Assembly (NCBI GenBank): GCA_036504215.1
Contig: DASXVO010000005.1
Coordinates: forward strand, 102,486 to 166,485
Source of the DNA: Vicinamibacterales bacterium
GTDB taxonomy: Bacteria > Acidobacteriota > Vicinamibacteria > Vicinamibacterales > Fen-181
DNA length: 64,000 nt
Direction of reading: 5' to 3'
Positions 18,913 through 26,600 of the stretch are shown in pieces. The notes beneath the pieces were generated by a model that worked only from the letters and a program-made list of their open reading frames with translations, was not told the origin of the DNA and did not search any database. The position numbers and the translations under genes are program-made. Positions within the stretch are counted from its first letter, which is position 1. The number at the start of each line of letters is the position of its first letter.

Positions 18913-19059
18913 CTAGATCACCTTCGCCACCCCCCACTCCCGCAAGTCGTTGATTCCAATAGGGCGACCTCGCGCATACGGATGCACGGCTTCGTATGCG
19001 ATCCAATCCGCTGGACTGGTTCGTGCAACTATCTGGACGATGCCGCCCGATCGGGGCAC
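18913..19059 (-). other. Possible small ORF or gene remnant in an otherwise empty gap
   Basis: The 18816-19147 gap has no convincing gene. On the minus strand a frame ending at 18913 codes for a strikingly protein-like tail, about 48 residues from GTG 19059. It contains IVQIVARTSPADWIAYEAVH and then RGRPIGINDLREWGVAKVI. No ribosome-binding site is visible, and the frame upstream of 19059 looks random. It could be a short gene or the 3' remnant of a decayed one. Confidence 0.25.
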
Positions 19060-19147
19060 GGGAAGAAGGCGGACAGGCGCCGCAATCGCCCGAGCAACGG
19101 GACACCGTGCGCCTCGAGACCGGCGCCAGGTTGACGACCGCGCGTCG

Positions 19148-21619
19148 ATGGGCGAGCATGACGGGATGGTCAGGCGTCGAGGCAAGTCGCACAGCGTATC
19201 GGAGACAGCGGGCTCGGGCGTCGCCAGCCAGCGATCTGCGGCCAGTCAGCCGCCCGCTCGTCGGCCGCCGTGGATCGTCCTCGCCGCAATCGTCGTGGCC
19301 CTCGCCGTCGTTGGTGGCGGCTGGTGGTGGACGACCTCACGCCCGGCGCGCAGTACCAGCGGACTCGACCTGGGACGCGTGACTTCCGGCGCGAGGGTCA
19401 GCGACCTCAATCTCCTCGTCATCACGCTCGACACGACCAGGGCCGACCGCCTCGGCGCCTATGGCTTCAAGAACATCGAGACGCCAACCCTCGATCGCCT
19501 GGCGCGAGAGGGCGTGCTGTTCGAACAGACGATGGCGACGGCACCCCTGACGTTGCCGGCCCACTGCAGCATCTTCACGTCGAAGTTTCCGCCCGAGCAC
19601 GGAGTACGTGACAACGGCGGCTTCTTCCTCTCGCCCAACCAACTCACGCTCGCCACCTTCCTGAAGCGGAAAGGCCTCACGACCGGAGCAGTCGTCGGCG
19701 CGTACGTGCTCGACGGCAAGTGGGGGCTGAACCAGGGCTTCGACGCCTACGTGGACGACTTCGACCTCTCGAAGCTGTCGGGCTTCGCGCTCGGCGACGT
19801 GCAGCGAGTGGGGAGCGAGGTCGTGGACCGCGCGCTGCCCTGGCTGGAGAAGGTGAAGGGGCAGCGGTTCTTCGCGTGGCTGCACTTCTACGACCCGCAC
19901 ACCCCGTACGAAGCGCCCGAGCCCTTCAGATCACGCTACGCCGACCATCCGTACTCCGGCGAGATCGCCTACATGGATTCGCAGATCGGGCGCGTCGTCG
20001 AATTCCTGGAGACGCGCGGGCTGCTGGATCGCACCATCATCGCCGTCATGGGCGACCACGGCGAGGGCATCAATCAACACAAGGAGGGCACGCACGGATT
20101 CTTCATCTACGAGAGCACGATGCGCGTGCCGTTCATCATCCGCGCGCCGTTCGATCGGCTCCGCGGACGTCGGGTGGCAGATCCGGTGCGGTCGGTGGAC
20201 CTCTTCCCCACCGTCCTCGACCTGATGGGTCTGCCCTCGCCCAAAGGGATCGCCGGCGTCAGCCTCACCCCGCTCATGAACGGAAGCCGGACGACGCTCG
20301 ACCTCGAGGGCTACGCTGAGGCGCTCTACCCCCTCCATCACTTCGGGTGGAGCGAACTCAGGGCGTGGCGGGCTGGACGGTACAAGGCGATCGACGCTCC
20401 GCGTCCCGAACTCTACGACCTCGAGCGCGATCCGCACGAAACGACCAACCTGTACGCCGAGCGGCGTACGATGGCGGACGGCATGATTGCGCGGCTGCGC
20501 GAGAAGGAGAAAGACACGCCGAGCGCCGAGTCCGCATCGAAGCCAACGCCGGAAGTCGATCCGGAGGCCCGCGCCCGGCTGGCGGCCCTTGGCTACGTCG
20601 GGTCGTTCGTGGCCACGGTCACCGGACCGAAGAGCGATCGCGCCGATCCGAAGGACAAGATCGAGCTGTTCAACCTGATGACCGACGCGCGCGAGGTCGC
20701 CAAGGACGAGAAGTCCTTCGAGCGAGTCGTCGCGATGTACCGCAAGGTCGTCGCCGACGACCCGAACGTGATCGACGCGTGGTTCAACCTGGGGAACGTC
20801 TACTACCGCAATGGGAAGCACGAGGAGGCGATCTCGTACTTCAAGCGGGCGCTCGAACTGAAGCCCGACTACGACCTGCCCGTCATCAACATGGCCAACG
20901 CCTACCGGCGCATGGGCAAGGATGATGCGGCGCTCGCGGGCTACGAGCACTATCTGACGATCGATCCGAAGAACGCGCACGTGCGCTACCAGGTGGGCGA
21001 GATCTACCTCGACAAGGGCGATGAAACGCGCGCCGAACAGAACTTCAAGCAGGCGCTCGAGATTGATCCCAAAGAAGCCTCGGCCCTGAACGCGCTTGGC
21101 GTCATCGCGTTCACGCATGGCGACCTGGCCACCGCGGAACGTGAAGCGCGCGCCGCGCTCGACATCAAGAAGGACGTGCGGCTCGCGCACTACAACCTGG
21201 CGCTCATCGCGGAGGAGCGCCACGACCTGGCGGCCGCTGAAACCGAGTACCGCAAGGAGCTCGAGCTGCATCCGAACGCGTACAAAGCCGCGTTCAACCT
21301 CGGCCGCCTGTACGAGCGCGTCGGCAAACCCGTCGAGCAGATCGCGTCGCTCAAGCAGGCCGTGGATCAGAACCCCCGGTTCGGCGAGGGCTGGGTCTTC
21401 CTGGCCAAGGCGTATCTCGACACCGGGACGAACTTCAAGGAGGCGATCGACCTCGCAAAGCGGGGGATCGACCTCCAGCCGCGCGCCGACATCGCCGCGC
21501 TCGGACACTACGTGCTGGCCGATCTCTACAACCGGGTCAGCCGCCCGCAGGACGCCGCCCGCGAGGTGGGCCTTGGCCGCGCCATCGACGGTCGTGGCCG
21601 TTCGTCGCCGGCACGCTGA
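19148..21619 (+). CDS. Membrane-anchored sulfatase-like hydrolase with TPR tail (copy 1)
   Basis: About 823 residues from ATG 19148 (ATG 19166 is also possible). One transmembrane helix (residues about 41-62) anchors an alkaline-phosphatase-superfamily domain. Metal motifs DTTRAD (95-100) and GDHGEGINQH are present. The segment aligned with the sulfatase Cys/Ser-X-Pro-X-Arg core reads TLPAH, with Thr135 in the nucleophile position and no formylglycine residue. From about residue 460 to the end there are at least seven TPRs, for example AWFNLGNVYYRNGKHEEAIS and VRYQVGEIYLDKGDETRAEQ. The catalytic domain should face the periplasm. It is divergent from the TonB receptor 1 operon and resembles the two proteins at 29.9-33.9 kb. 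The substrate may be a sulfate, phosphate or phosphodiester. Confidence 0.88.
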   Translation: MGEHDGMVRRRGKSHSVSETAGSGVASQRSAASQPPARRPPWIVLAAIVVALAVVGGGWWWTTSRPARSTSGLDLGRVTSGARVSDLNLLVITLDTTRADRLGAYGFKNIETPTLDRLAREGVLFEQTMATAPLTLPAHCSIFTSKFPPEHGVRDNGGFFLSPNQLTLATFLKRKGLTTGAVVGAYVLDGKWGLNQGFDAYVDDFDLSKLSGFALGDVQRVGSEVVDRALPWLEKVKGQRFFAWLHFYDPHTPYEAPEPFRSRYADHPYSGEIAYMDSQIGRVVEFLETRGLLDRTIIAVMGDHGEGINQHKEGTHGFFIYESTMRVPFIIRAPFDRLRGRRVADPVRSVDLFPTVLDLMGLPSPKGIAGVSLTPLMNGSRTTLDLEGYAEALYPLHHFGWSELRAWRAGRYKAIDAPRPELYDLERDPHETTNLYAERRTMADGMIARLREKEKDTPSAESASKPTPEVDPEARARLAALGYVGSFVATVTGPKSDRADPKDKIELFNLMTDAREVAKDEKSFERVVAMYRKVVADDPNVIDAWFNLGNVYYRNGKHEEAISYFKRALELKPDYDLPVINMANAYRRMGKDDAALAGYEHYLTIDPKNAHVRYQVGEIYLDKGDETRAEQNFKQALEIDPKEASALNALGVIAFTHGDLATAEREARAALDIKKDVRLAHYNLALIAEERHDLAAAETEYRKELELHPNAYKAAFNLGRLYERVGKPVEQIASLKQAVDQNPRFGEGWVFLAKAYLDTGTNFKEAIDLAKRGIDLQPRADIAALGHYVLADLYNRVSRPQDAAREVGLGRAIDGRGRSSPAR

Positions 21620-21654
21620 CGCGGAAGGTGCGGGGGCGCGACTGGATCCTGACG

Positions 21655-21660
21655 TAGAAT
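21655..21660 (+). promoter_or_regulatory. -10 hexamer TAGAAT, 6 nt before GTG 21667 (leaderless start)
   Basis: TAGAAT is followed by six bases and the GTG of the FdhE-like gene. Transcription would begin at or next to the start codon. There is no ribosome-binding site and no recognisable -35. Confidence 0.5.
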
Positions 21661-21666
21661 CTTCGC

Positions 21667-22536
21667 GTGCCCGACATTCGTCCTCGCACTCTCCGTGCAG
21701 AACCTCGCGAAGTCCTCGAACTGAAGCAACTGAAGGCGCGGCAGCCGGAACTCGCCGATGCCGTGGACCTGCAGCTCGCGCTCCTCGACCTGCAACGCCG
21801 CGTCCAGGGCAGGGTGCCGATGTCCTGGGTGGAGGCGGCGCCAGACTGGCTCAAGCAGCAGCACGAGGCGGGCCGTCCCCTGCTCCGCTTCGAGGACATC
21901 CCCCTCGACTGGACCGACTTCAGGCTCGTCTTCCGGCAGACCGCCGACGTCCTGCGGCGCTTCGACGCGATCGAGACGGCCGACTACCACGCCATCCAGT
22001 CGATGTCACGCGACGGCCACGCCCTCGAACCGCTCGTCGTTCGGTGGTTCAACCGGGCCGCCGCCCCGGACCTCGTTGCCGAGGATCCGACGCCACGAGC
22101 GCCGGCGTCGCAGGAGGCACTCGACCAGGTGCTCGCGCTGGCGATGCGGCCGTTCCTCGAACGCTGTGCGGACATCATCCAGCAGCGCGCTGACTTCAGC
22201 ACCTGGACGCACGCGAACTGCCCGCTCTGTGGCGGCGAACCGGAGTTCGCCGTGATCGTGACGGGCGGCGATCGCCTCCTCATCTGCGGGCGGTGCGCGG
22301 GACGCTGGTGCTTCGACGCGGGCGTGTGCCCGTTCTGCCGGAACGACGACCGCGGCCTCCTGCCGTCGTTCAGCAGCCGTGACGGCCTCTACCGCCTGTA
22401 TGCGTGCGATGTCTGCAAGCGGTATGTCAAGGCGTATGACGCCCGGCAGGGTGGGCGCCCGGTCATGGTGGCGGTGGATTCGATTGCGACGCTGCCGCTC
22501 GACGCGGCCGCCATCCAGAAGGGGTATCTCGGGTAG
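21667..22536 (+). CDS. FdhE-like protein (formate dehydrogenase accessory type)
   Basis: A 289-residue cytoplasmic protein with the FdhE pattern. A helical N-terminal half is followed by rubredoxin-like metal-binding knuckles: CPLCG, CGRC, CPFC and CDVC in order. FdhE helps activate or assemble formate dehydrogenases in the characterised systems. No formate dehydrogenase gene is in this window, so the client could be a different metalloenzyme. The start is GTG 21667, supported by the TAGAAT -10 exactly 6 nt upstream. It converges on the D-Ala-D-Ala carboxypeptidase with a 30-bp gap. Confidence 0.8.
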   Translation: MPDIRPRTLRAEPREVLELKQLKARQPELADAVDLQLALLDLQRRVQGRVPMSWVEAAPDWLKQQHEAGRPLLRFEDIPLDWTDFRLVFRQTADVLRRFDAIETADYHAIQSMSRDGHALEPLVVRWFNRAAAPDLVAEDPTPRAPASQEALDQVLALAMRPFLERCADIIQQRADFSTWTHANCPLCGGEPEFAVIVTGGDRLLICGRCAGRWCFDAGVCPFCRNDDRGLLPSFSSRDGLYRLYACDVCKRYVKAYDARQGGRPVMVAVDSIATLPLDAAAIQKGYLG

Positions 22537-22566
22537 GTGAAGACGGGGACCCGGACAGACGTCGTC

Positions 22567-23628
22567 CTATTCCTGCGGCGTTTCCTTCTTCCCGAACATG
22601 TCATGGGTCTTCGATGAGAGCCAGCCCCACAGGTTCCTGGTCTCGTTGAATCGGCCCGCATTCGACCTGGCGCCAAGCACGACGACCGCGACCTGCTGGT
22701 TCAGCTGCGGCACCCTGAGCAGCGTCGCGAGGCAGTAGCCGGACCGCGCGATGAAGCCGGTCTTGCCGCCGACGACCGAGCCTTCCATCTCGCTCCGCGT
22801 CAGCAGCTGATTCGTGCTGTGGACGGTGATGGGCCGCCGGCCGAGCGTCAGCGTGTACTCCGGCTTCCGCATGATCTCCGAGATGCGCTCGTCGCTGGCC
22901 GCATACGCGATCAGCCGCGCCATGTCGTAGGCCGACGACATGTTCGACGAGTCGAGGCCGGACGGATCCGCGTAGGTCGTGCTCTGCAGGCCGAGTTCCC
23001 CGGCCTTCTCGTTCATGCGCGCCACGAAGCCGGCCGGTCCCCACGGCGAGATCCGGGCGAGCGCGCGCGCTGCCGCGTTGTCGGAGGAAATGAGCAGCAG
23101 GTGCAGCAGGTCGTGCACCGATATCTGATACCCCGCGCGCAGGTGCGTCGTCGACGCCGCGAAGGCATCGCTGCGCTCCACCGTCACGACCTGCGACATG
23201 TCGGGATCGCTCTCGACGAAGACCACCGCCGTCATGACCTTGGTGATGCTGGCGATCGACCGCTTGTCCTGCGAGTTCTCTTCCCAGAGGACCTGGTGAG
23301 TCTCGGGGTTGTAGATGATCGCCGCCGCGGCGTGGACGTCCGGCACGAGCGCGCCCGAGGCGTCGGTCTTGTAGCGAGGGATGGGCGTGTCGCGGACCAT
23401 CCGGACCCGCGCCGCGACCCGTGCGCGGGACAGCTTGGCGTTCCGGGCCTTCGACGCCTGCGGGGAGTACGCCGCCGGGTGCTTCGTCGAAACGGCCTTG
23501 GATACGGAGTGCCGCGAGCGATGCGGCGCTGGCGACGCGGGAACGACGGAACTGGCCAACAGCGCGACCGACAGGCACACGACTCCTGCGAGTGTCGCGC
23601 CGCCGGTGCGTCCGTAACTCAATGTCAT
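22567..23628 (-). CDS. D-alanyl-D-alanine carboxypeptidase (S11, penicillin-binding protein)
   Basis: About 353 residues. The hydrophobic N-terminal segment after MTLSYGRTGG is followed by a basic Ala/Arg/Lys linker and the catalytic domain, with SxxK as SITK (in RSIASITKVMTAVVF), SxN as SDN (LLISSDNAAARAL) and KTG (VVGGKTGFIARSGY). It trims the terminal D-Ala of peptidoglycan stem peptides in the periplasm. ATG 23628 is preferred over the longer frame to 23700 because a clear -10 (TAGAAT, 23667-23672 on the minus strand) lies inside that extension. Confidence 0.92.
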   Translation of the reverse strand: MTLSYGRTGGATLAGVVCLSVALLASSVVPASPAPHRSRHSVSKAVSTKHPAAYSPQASKARNAKLSRARVAARVRMVRDTPIPRYKTDASGALVPDVHAAAAIIYNPETHQVLWEENSQDKRSIASITKVMTAVVFVESDPDMSQVVTVERSDAFAASTTHLRAGYQISVHDLLHLLLISSDNAAARALARISPWGPAGFVARMNEKAGELGLQSTTYADPSGLDSSNMSSAYDMARLIAYAASDERISEIMRKPEYTLTLGRRPITVHSTNQLLTRSEMEGSVVGGKTGFIARSGYCLATLLRVPQLNQQVAVVVLGARSNAGRFNETRNLWGWLSSKTHDMFGKKETPQE

Positions 23629-23666
23629 GAAAGGCTTCAACCGCAGGGGCAGGACCAGCCAGCGGC

Positions 23667-23672
23667 ATTCTA
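23667..23672 (-). promoter_or_regulatory. -10 hexamer TAGAAT of the D-Ala-D-Ala carboxypeptidase gene
   Basis: TAGAAT on the minus strand lies 38 nt before ATG 23628, giving a leader of about 32 nt. It decides between two in-frame starts. Confidence 0.5.
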
Positions 23673-23700
23673 GCAGAGAGACCGCAGACCGCAAGCCCAT

Positions 23701-23996
23701 TTTACCCTATCCCAGTCATGGACCGGGACTTGTCGCGCCCGAACCCTCGGACGCGCTCTCATGGCCGTTATCGTACTCAACGCCCGTGCCAACGACGGAC
23801 GACGGCCCGCGGACGCCCCCACGACCGGCCTCGGAGACGAGCCAGACGCCACAGGCACGGAATCCCGCCACTTTGGGCGCCTCATCGCGGCGCGCGCAGG
23901 TTTCGGGCGAAGCCCATCGTCTGCCCCGCGGCACACGATGGGCGCCAGCAACCCGGCGCCCCCTTACCGGGTTATCGGCGTGCGGGACCAACCGCA
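23701..23996. other. Geneless segment with two strong hairpins
   Basis: No frame here looks coding. Two perfect stems lie at its right end: gcccatcgt/acgatgggc (23912-23920 with 23935-23943) and aacccgg/ccgggtt (23950-23956 with 23967-23973). Neither is followed by a T-tract on either strand. The segment lies between the glutaredoxin-like stop and the carboxypeptidase promoter, both minus-strand genes, so it may be a 3' structure or a small RNA. Confidence 0.35.
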
Positions 23997-24326
23997 CTAC
24001 TCGTCCGGCCAATCTTCCGGGAGGCGCTCGGAGTCGCGAAGGAGCTGATCCACCCAGGAGTCGTCCTCTATCTCCGGATCGACGACCGGTTCACGGAGCA
24101 TCTCCTCCAGTCGCTCGGCATCGAAGCCCACCAGCATCTGATCGTCCACGAGAATGGCCGGCACACGAGCTTCGAGTGCGTGGAACAGCAACTCGCGCAT
24201 CGCGTTCGGATCCTCGTCCACCGTGCGCTCGGTGAACGGCTCGCCCCACGCCTCGAGCATGGCACGGGCGAGACCACAGAACCGGCACTCACTCGCCGAG
24301 AACAGGACGATGCGGTGGGAGGCCAT
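23997..24326 (-). CDS. Glutaredoxin-like protein with CRFC motif
   Basis: About 109 residues from ATG 24326. The first 60 residues have a thioredoxin fold pattern like glutaredoxin/NrdH: HRIVLFSASECRFCGLARAML with the redox pair C-R-F-C, ERTVDEDPNAMRELLFHA, then RVPAILVDDQMLVGFD containing the cis-Pro. The acidic C-terminal tail (EIEDDSWVDQLLRDSERLPEDWPDE) is unusual. The upstream frame extension passes through heptamer repeats and overlaps the M20 peptidase stop, so it was not used. It may be cotranscribed downstream of the M20 peptidase. Confidence 0.75.
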   Translation of the reverse strand: MASHRIVLFSASECRFCGLARAMLEAWGEPFTERTVDEDPNAMRELLFHALEARVPAILVDDQMLVGFDAERLEEMLREPVVDPEIEDDSWVDQLLRDSERLPEDWPDE

Positions 24327-24328
24327 AC

Positions 24329-24397
24329 GGTGCCAGGAGCCAGGAGCCAGGAGCCAGAATTGAGTATCGAGAACCGAGAGCCGAGAATCGAGCATGC
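24329..24397. repeat. Heptanucleotide tandem repeats (GCCAGGA and CGAGANN units)
   Basis: gccagga is repeated three times plus a partial copy, then cgagaac, cgagagc, cgagaat and cgagcat follow. Both runs have a 7-bp period. They lie between the M20 peptidase stop and the glutaredoxin-like start. Confidence 0.75.
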
Positions 24398-24457
24398 CGT
24401 TCGCCACGGGCGCGGCCGTCGGCAATCCGGACCAGCCCGGCGCGTGACCTTCCGATT

Positions 24458-25711
24458 TCACCGGGCCAGCGCGACGACGAGCAACAAGACCCGCTCTGTG
24501 CCCTTCCAGGAATCCGTCGTATCAAATGCCTCGGTCGGCGAGTGCGCGCCAACGCCGCGGCCGCCGCCACCCACCGTGATCGCGGGAATGCCCAGGCTCA
24601 TCGGAATGTTCGCGTCCGTCGAGCCCTCCCCAAACCCCACCGGAAGGCCGAGCGCGGTGTTGACGGCCGCGGCGGCCCGCGCAATCGGCGCGGTGACGGC
24701 CGTACTGCCGGCCGGCCTGTCGCCGACGAGCGTGCGGTCCACCGTGAGCCGCCCGTTGTTCCATCGCTCCTCTTCCTCGCGGCACGCCTGGTCGATCGCC
24801 TTCTGGAAGCTCGCGTCCACCGAGGCGAGCGCCGCGGCGTCGGACGAACGCATGTCCATCTCGAACCAGGCCTCGGAGGCAATCGAATTGACCGACGTCC
24901 CGCCGCCGATCCGCCCGACGTTGAACGTCACCTTGGGCTCGCGCGGGACCTGGATGTCCGCGATTTTCGCGATCGTCCGGCCGAGCGCGTGGATTGGATT
25001 CACGAGGCCGAACGCACCGAAACTGTGGCCGCCGGGACCATGAAACGTGATGCGGTACCGATGGCTGCCCACGCCGACGTTGGTGATTCCGTGCTCCGTT
25101 CCGTCGATCGACACGAAGGCGTCAACCTGCCCCCGCATGGTCTTGCCGAACAACTCGCGCACGCCCCGCAGATCGCTCAGGCCTTCCTCCCCCACGTTGG
25201 CGACGAAGGTAATCGTACCGGGCGTCCGGACGTGGCCCGCGTCGAGTGCTCGGATGACACCCAGGAGCACGCCAAGGCCGCGCCCATCATCGCCAATCCC
25301 GGGCGCCCGCAGGATCGCGCCTTCGCGCCTGACACGAACGTCGGTGCCTTCCGGGAACACCGTGTCGAGGTGCGCGGCCAACACCACGTTCGGGTGCGCG
25401 CCGAGCCCGGGCCGCTCACCGATCACGTTGCCGACCCGGTCGGACCGCACGTTCTTCAGGCCGAGTGCTTCGAAACGCTGCTTGACCGCTGCCGCCCGCT
25501 CCCCTTCCTTGAAACCTGGCGCCGGAATCTCCGTCAACTCGACTTGATCTTCGATCACGCGCGCCTCGTGCTCGCGCACGTAGGTCCGCGCCACGCTCAT
25601 TGCTGGATCCTGGAGGAGCTTCTCGACCGGCAGGGTCGTCGGCCCCTGCCCCCCCGCGCTGCCCGCCGCCAGCACGCACCAAACCACCATCCCCGCACAT
25701 CGACGCATCAT
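24458..25711 (-). CDS. M20-family zinc peptidase, exported
   Basis: About 417 residues from ATG 25711, chosen because CGGAGGGAG lies upstream and a signal peptide begins there (MMRRCAGMVVWCVLAAGSAGGQ). The open frame extends to 25753. Metal-ligand motifs of M20 peptidases are present: AAHLDTVFPEGTDV, GIGDDGRGLGVLLG, VANVGEEGLSDLRG and a final GAHSPTEAFDT. The dimerisation-domain histidine region FHGPGGHSFGAFG is also present. It resembles peptidase T / CPG2-type aminopeptidases and carboxypeptidases. The probable location is the periplasm, and specificity is unknown. Confidence 0.9.
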   Translation of the reverse strand: MMRRCAGMVVWCVLAAGSAGGQGPTTLPVEKLLQDPAMSVARTYVREHEARVIEDQVELTEIPAPGFKEGERAAAVKQRFEALGLKNVRSDRVGNVIGERPGLGAHPNVVLAAHLDTVFPEGTDVRVRREGAILRAPGIGDDGRGLGVLLGVIRALDAGHVRTPGTITFVANVGEEGLSDLRGVRELFGKTMRGQVDAFVSIDGTEHGITNVGVGSHRYRITFHGPGGHSFGAFGLVNPIHALGRTIAKIADIQVPREPKVTFNVGRIGGGTSVNSIASEAWFEMDMRSSDAAALASVDASFQKAIDQACREEEERWNNGRLTVDRTLVGDRPAGSTAVTAPIARAAAAVNTALGLPVGFGEGSTDANIPMSLGIPAITVGGGGRGVGAHSPTEAFDTTDSWKGTERVLLLVVALAR

Positions 25712-25753
25712 CAGCACAGGCTCTCCCTCCGAGGGCTTCATCTGGACGCGCAC

Positions 25754-26058
25754 TATTCAGCCGCAGGGCGGGAGAAGTCAAGAGAAGATCCAAGTTTTTG
25801 TCCCCGGCGATCCAACGAACGCCGTTGGAGGGGCATCCTCGCGGCACGAGTGATCCTCACCCATCGGCGGTTTGTGCCGATTATCCGGGCGACTGGATCG
25901 CTTGACCGGTCACGCCCTTCCTGCCGGCGGTTTCGGCATGCCGGTTGCTTTGAGTCGCCCTGACGGGCGCCGCGAAGCGCGCCGAGCCCGCAGAAGGGGC
26001 TAACCACCCGTAGTTCCTTCTGCGAAACTTCGTGGTGTCCGTCCAAGGGAGTGACGTT
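25754..26058 (+). other. Geneless segment ending in a structured leader (candidate regulatory RNA)
   Basis: No coding frame is convincing. The last 130 bases before ATG 26059 can fold on the plus strand into a chain of hairpins: cgccc-tgac-gggcg, cgcg-aag-cgcg, and a perfect 9-bp stem cgcagaagg/ccttctgcg (25989-25997 with 26016-26024). A competing stem agccc/gggct (25985-25989 with 25997-26001) uses part of the same 5' arm, so two mutually exclusive folds are possible. This layout resembles a riboswitch or attenuator, but it does not match a class I can name with confidence. Confidence 0.35.
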
Positions 26059-26274
26059 ATGAGCCTCGTTCGGCTCCTCGGGTTCTCCACACTGTCGTGC
26101 GGCTGCGTCGTCGGCCGGTATCTCGAGTTGTCCGGCAACCGCGAAGTCGTCTACGTCGAGGAGAAGGGCGACGCCTGCGACGCTCACGGGCATCGTCGCA
26201 ATCACGTGATTGCGCGAGCCCGGGAGGCGGCCACGCTGATGACCGCCGTTGTCGCGGTGGCCAAAGCCTCGTAG
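26059..26274 (+). CDS. Small Cys-containing protein of unknown function (71 aa)
   Basis: ATG 26059 follows AAGGGAG at good spacing. The product has a short hydrophobic N-terminus with CGC (LVRLLGFSTLSCGCVVGRY), then a polar protein-like stretch (SGNREVVYVEEKGDACDAHG, HRRNHVI) and an Ala/Val-rich end. I do not recognise the family. It is preceded by the structured leader and lies 326 bp upstream of TonB receptor 2. Confidence 0.5.
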   Translation: MSLVRLLGFSTLSCGCVVGRYLELSGNREVVYVEEKGDACDAHGHRRNHVIARAREAATLMTAVVAVAKAS

Positions 26275-26600
26275 CATTCCGCGCGGTGACCGAACCTCAT
26301 CCCTGAGCCATAGGCCGCACTGGGCGGCGTGGCGCCACTCTCTGGTTCTCTCCGGGTGATCGTCGAACTCGCCCCCCCACAATCTCGGCATCGTGGCCGG
26401 CTATTCCCGCCGGAGGTCGGTCGCCGTTGACTTGAGGACTGTGTCGGTCTATCGTGGTCCGTCGTCCAGCCCGCGGCCGCGAGCGATTTTTTTGATCATT
26501 CACCGATTTCCGAAGCTTTTTGGAGCATGGACGCGGTGTGCGGCAGGCAGTGCGAGAGGGGCTCATTCCCAGGAGCTAGTGAGGAGAATCGGAGCGAAGC
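26275..26600 (+). other. Geneless upstream region of TonB receptor 2
   Basis: No gene seen. It contains a sigma-70-like promoter (26427-26455), a palindromic cgcggccgcg followed by seven T at about 26480-26497 that may be a weak terminator for the 71-aa gene, and a GAGGAGAATCGGAG ribosome-binding region before ATG 26601. Confidence 0.4.
26427..26455 (+). promoter_or_regulatory. Sigma-70-like promoter for TonB receptor 2
   Basis: TTGACT (26427-26432) and TATCGT (26450-26455) are separated by exactly 17 nt. The predicted leader is about 140 nt. Confidence 0.45.

Noticed and set aside
23761..24048. 95-codon plus-strand frame in the geneless gap
   Set aside because: No ribosome-binding site, no homologous pattern, and it overlaps the end of the glutaredoxin-like gene on the other strand.
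25900..26058. c-di-AMP (ydaO-type) riboswitch upstream of the 71-aa protein
   Set aside because: A gctaacc...cgtag stretch recalls the 3' part of that class, but the remaining conserved core is not visible, so only a generic structured leader is reported.
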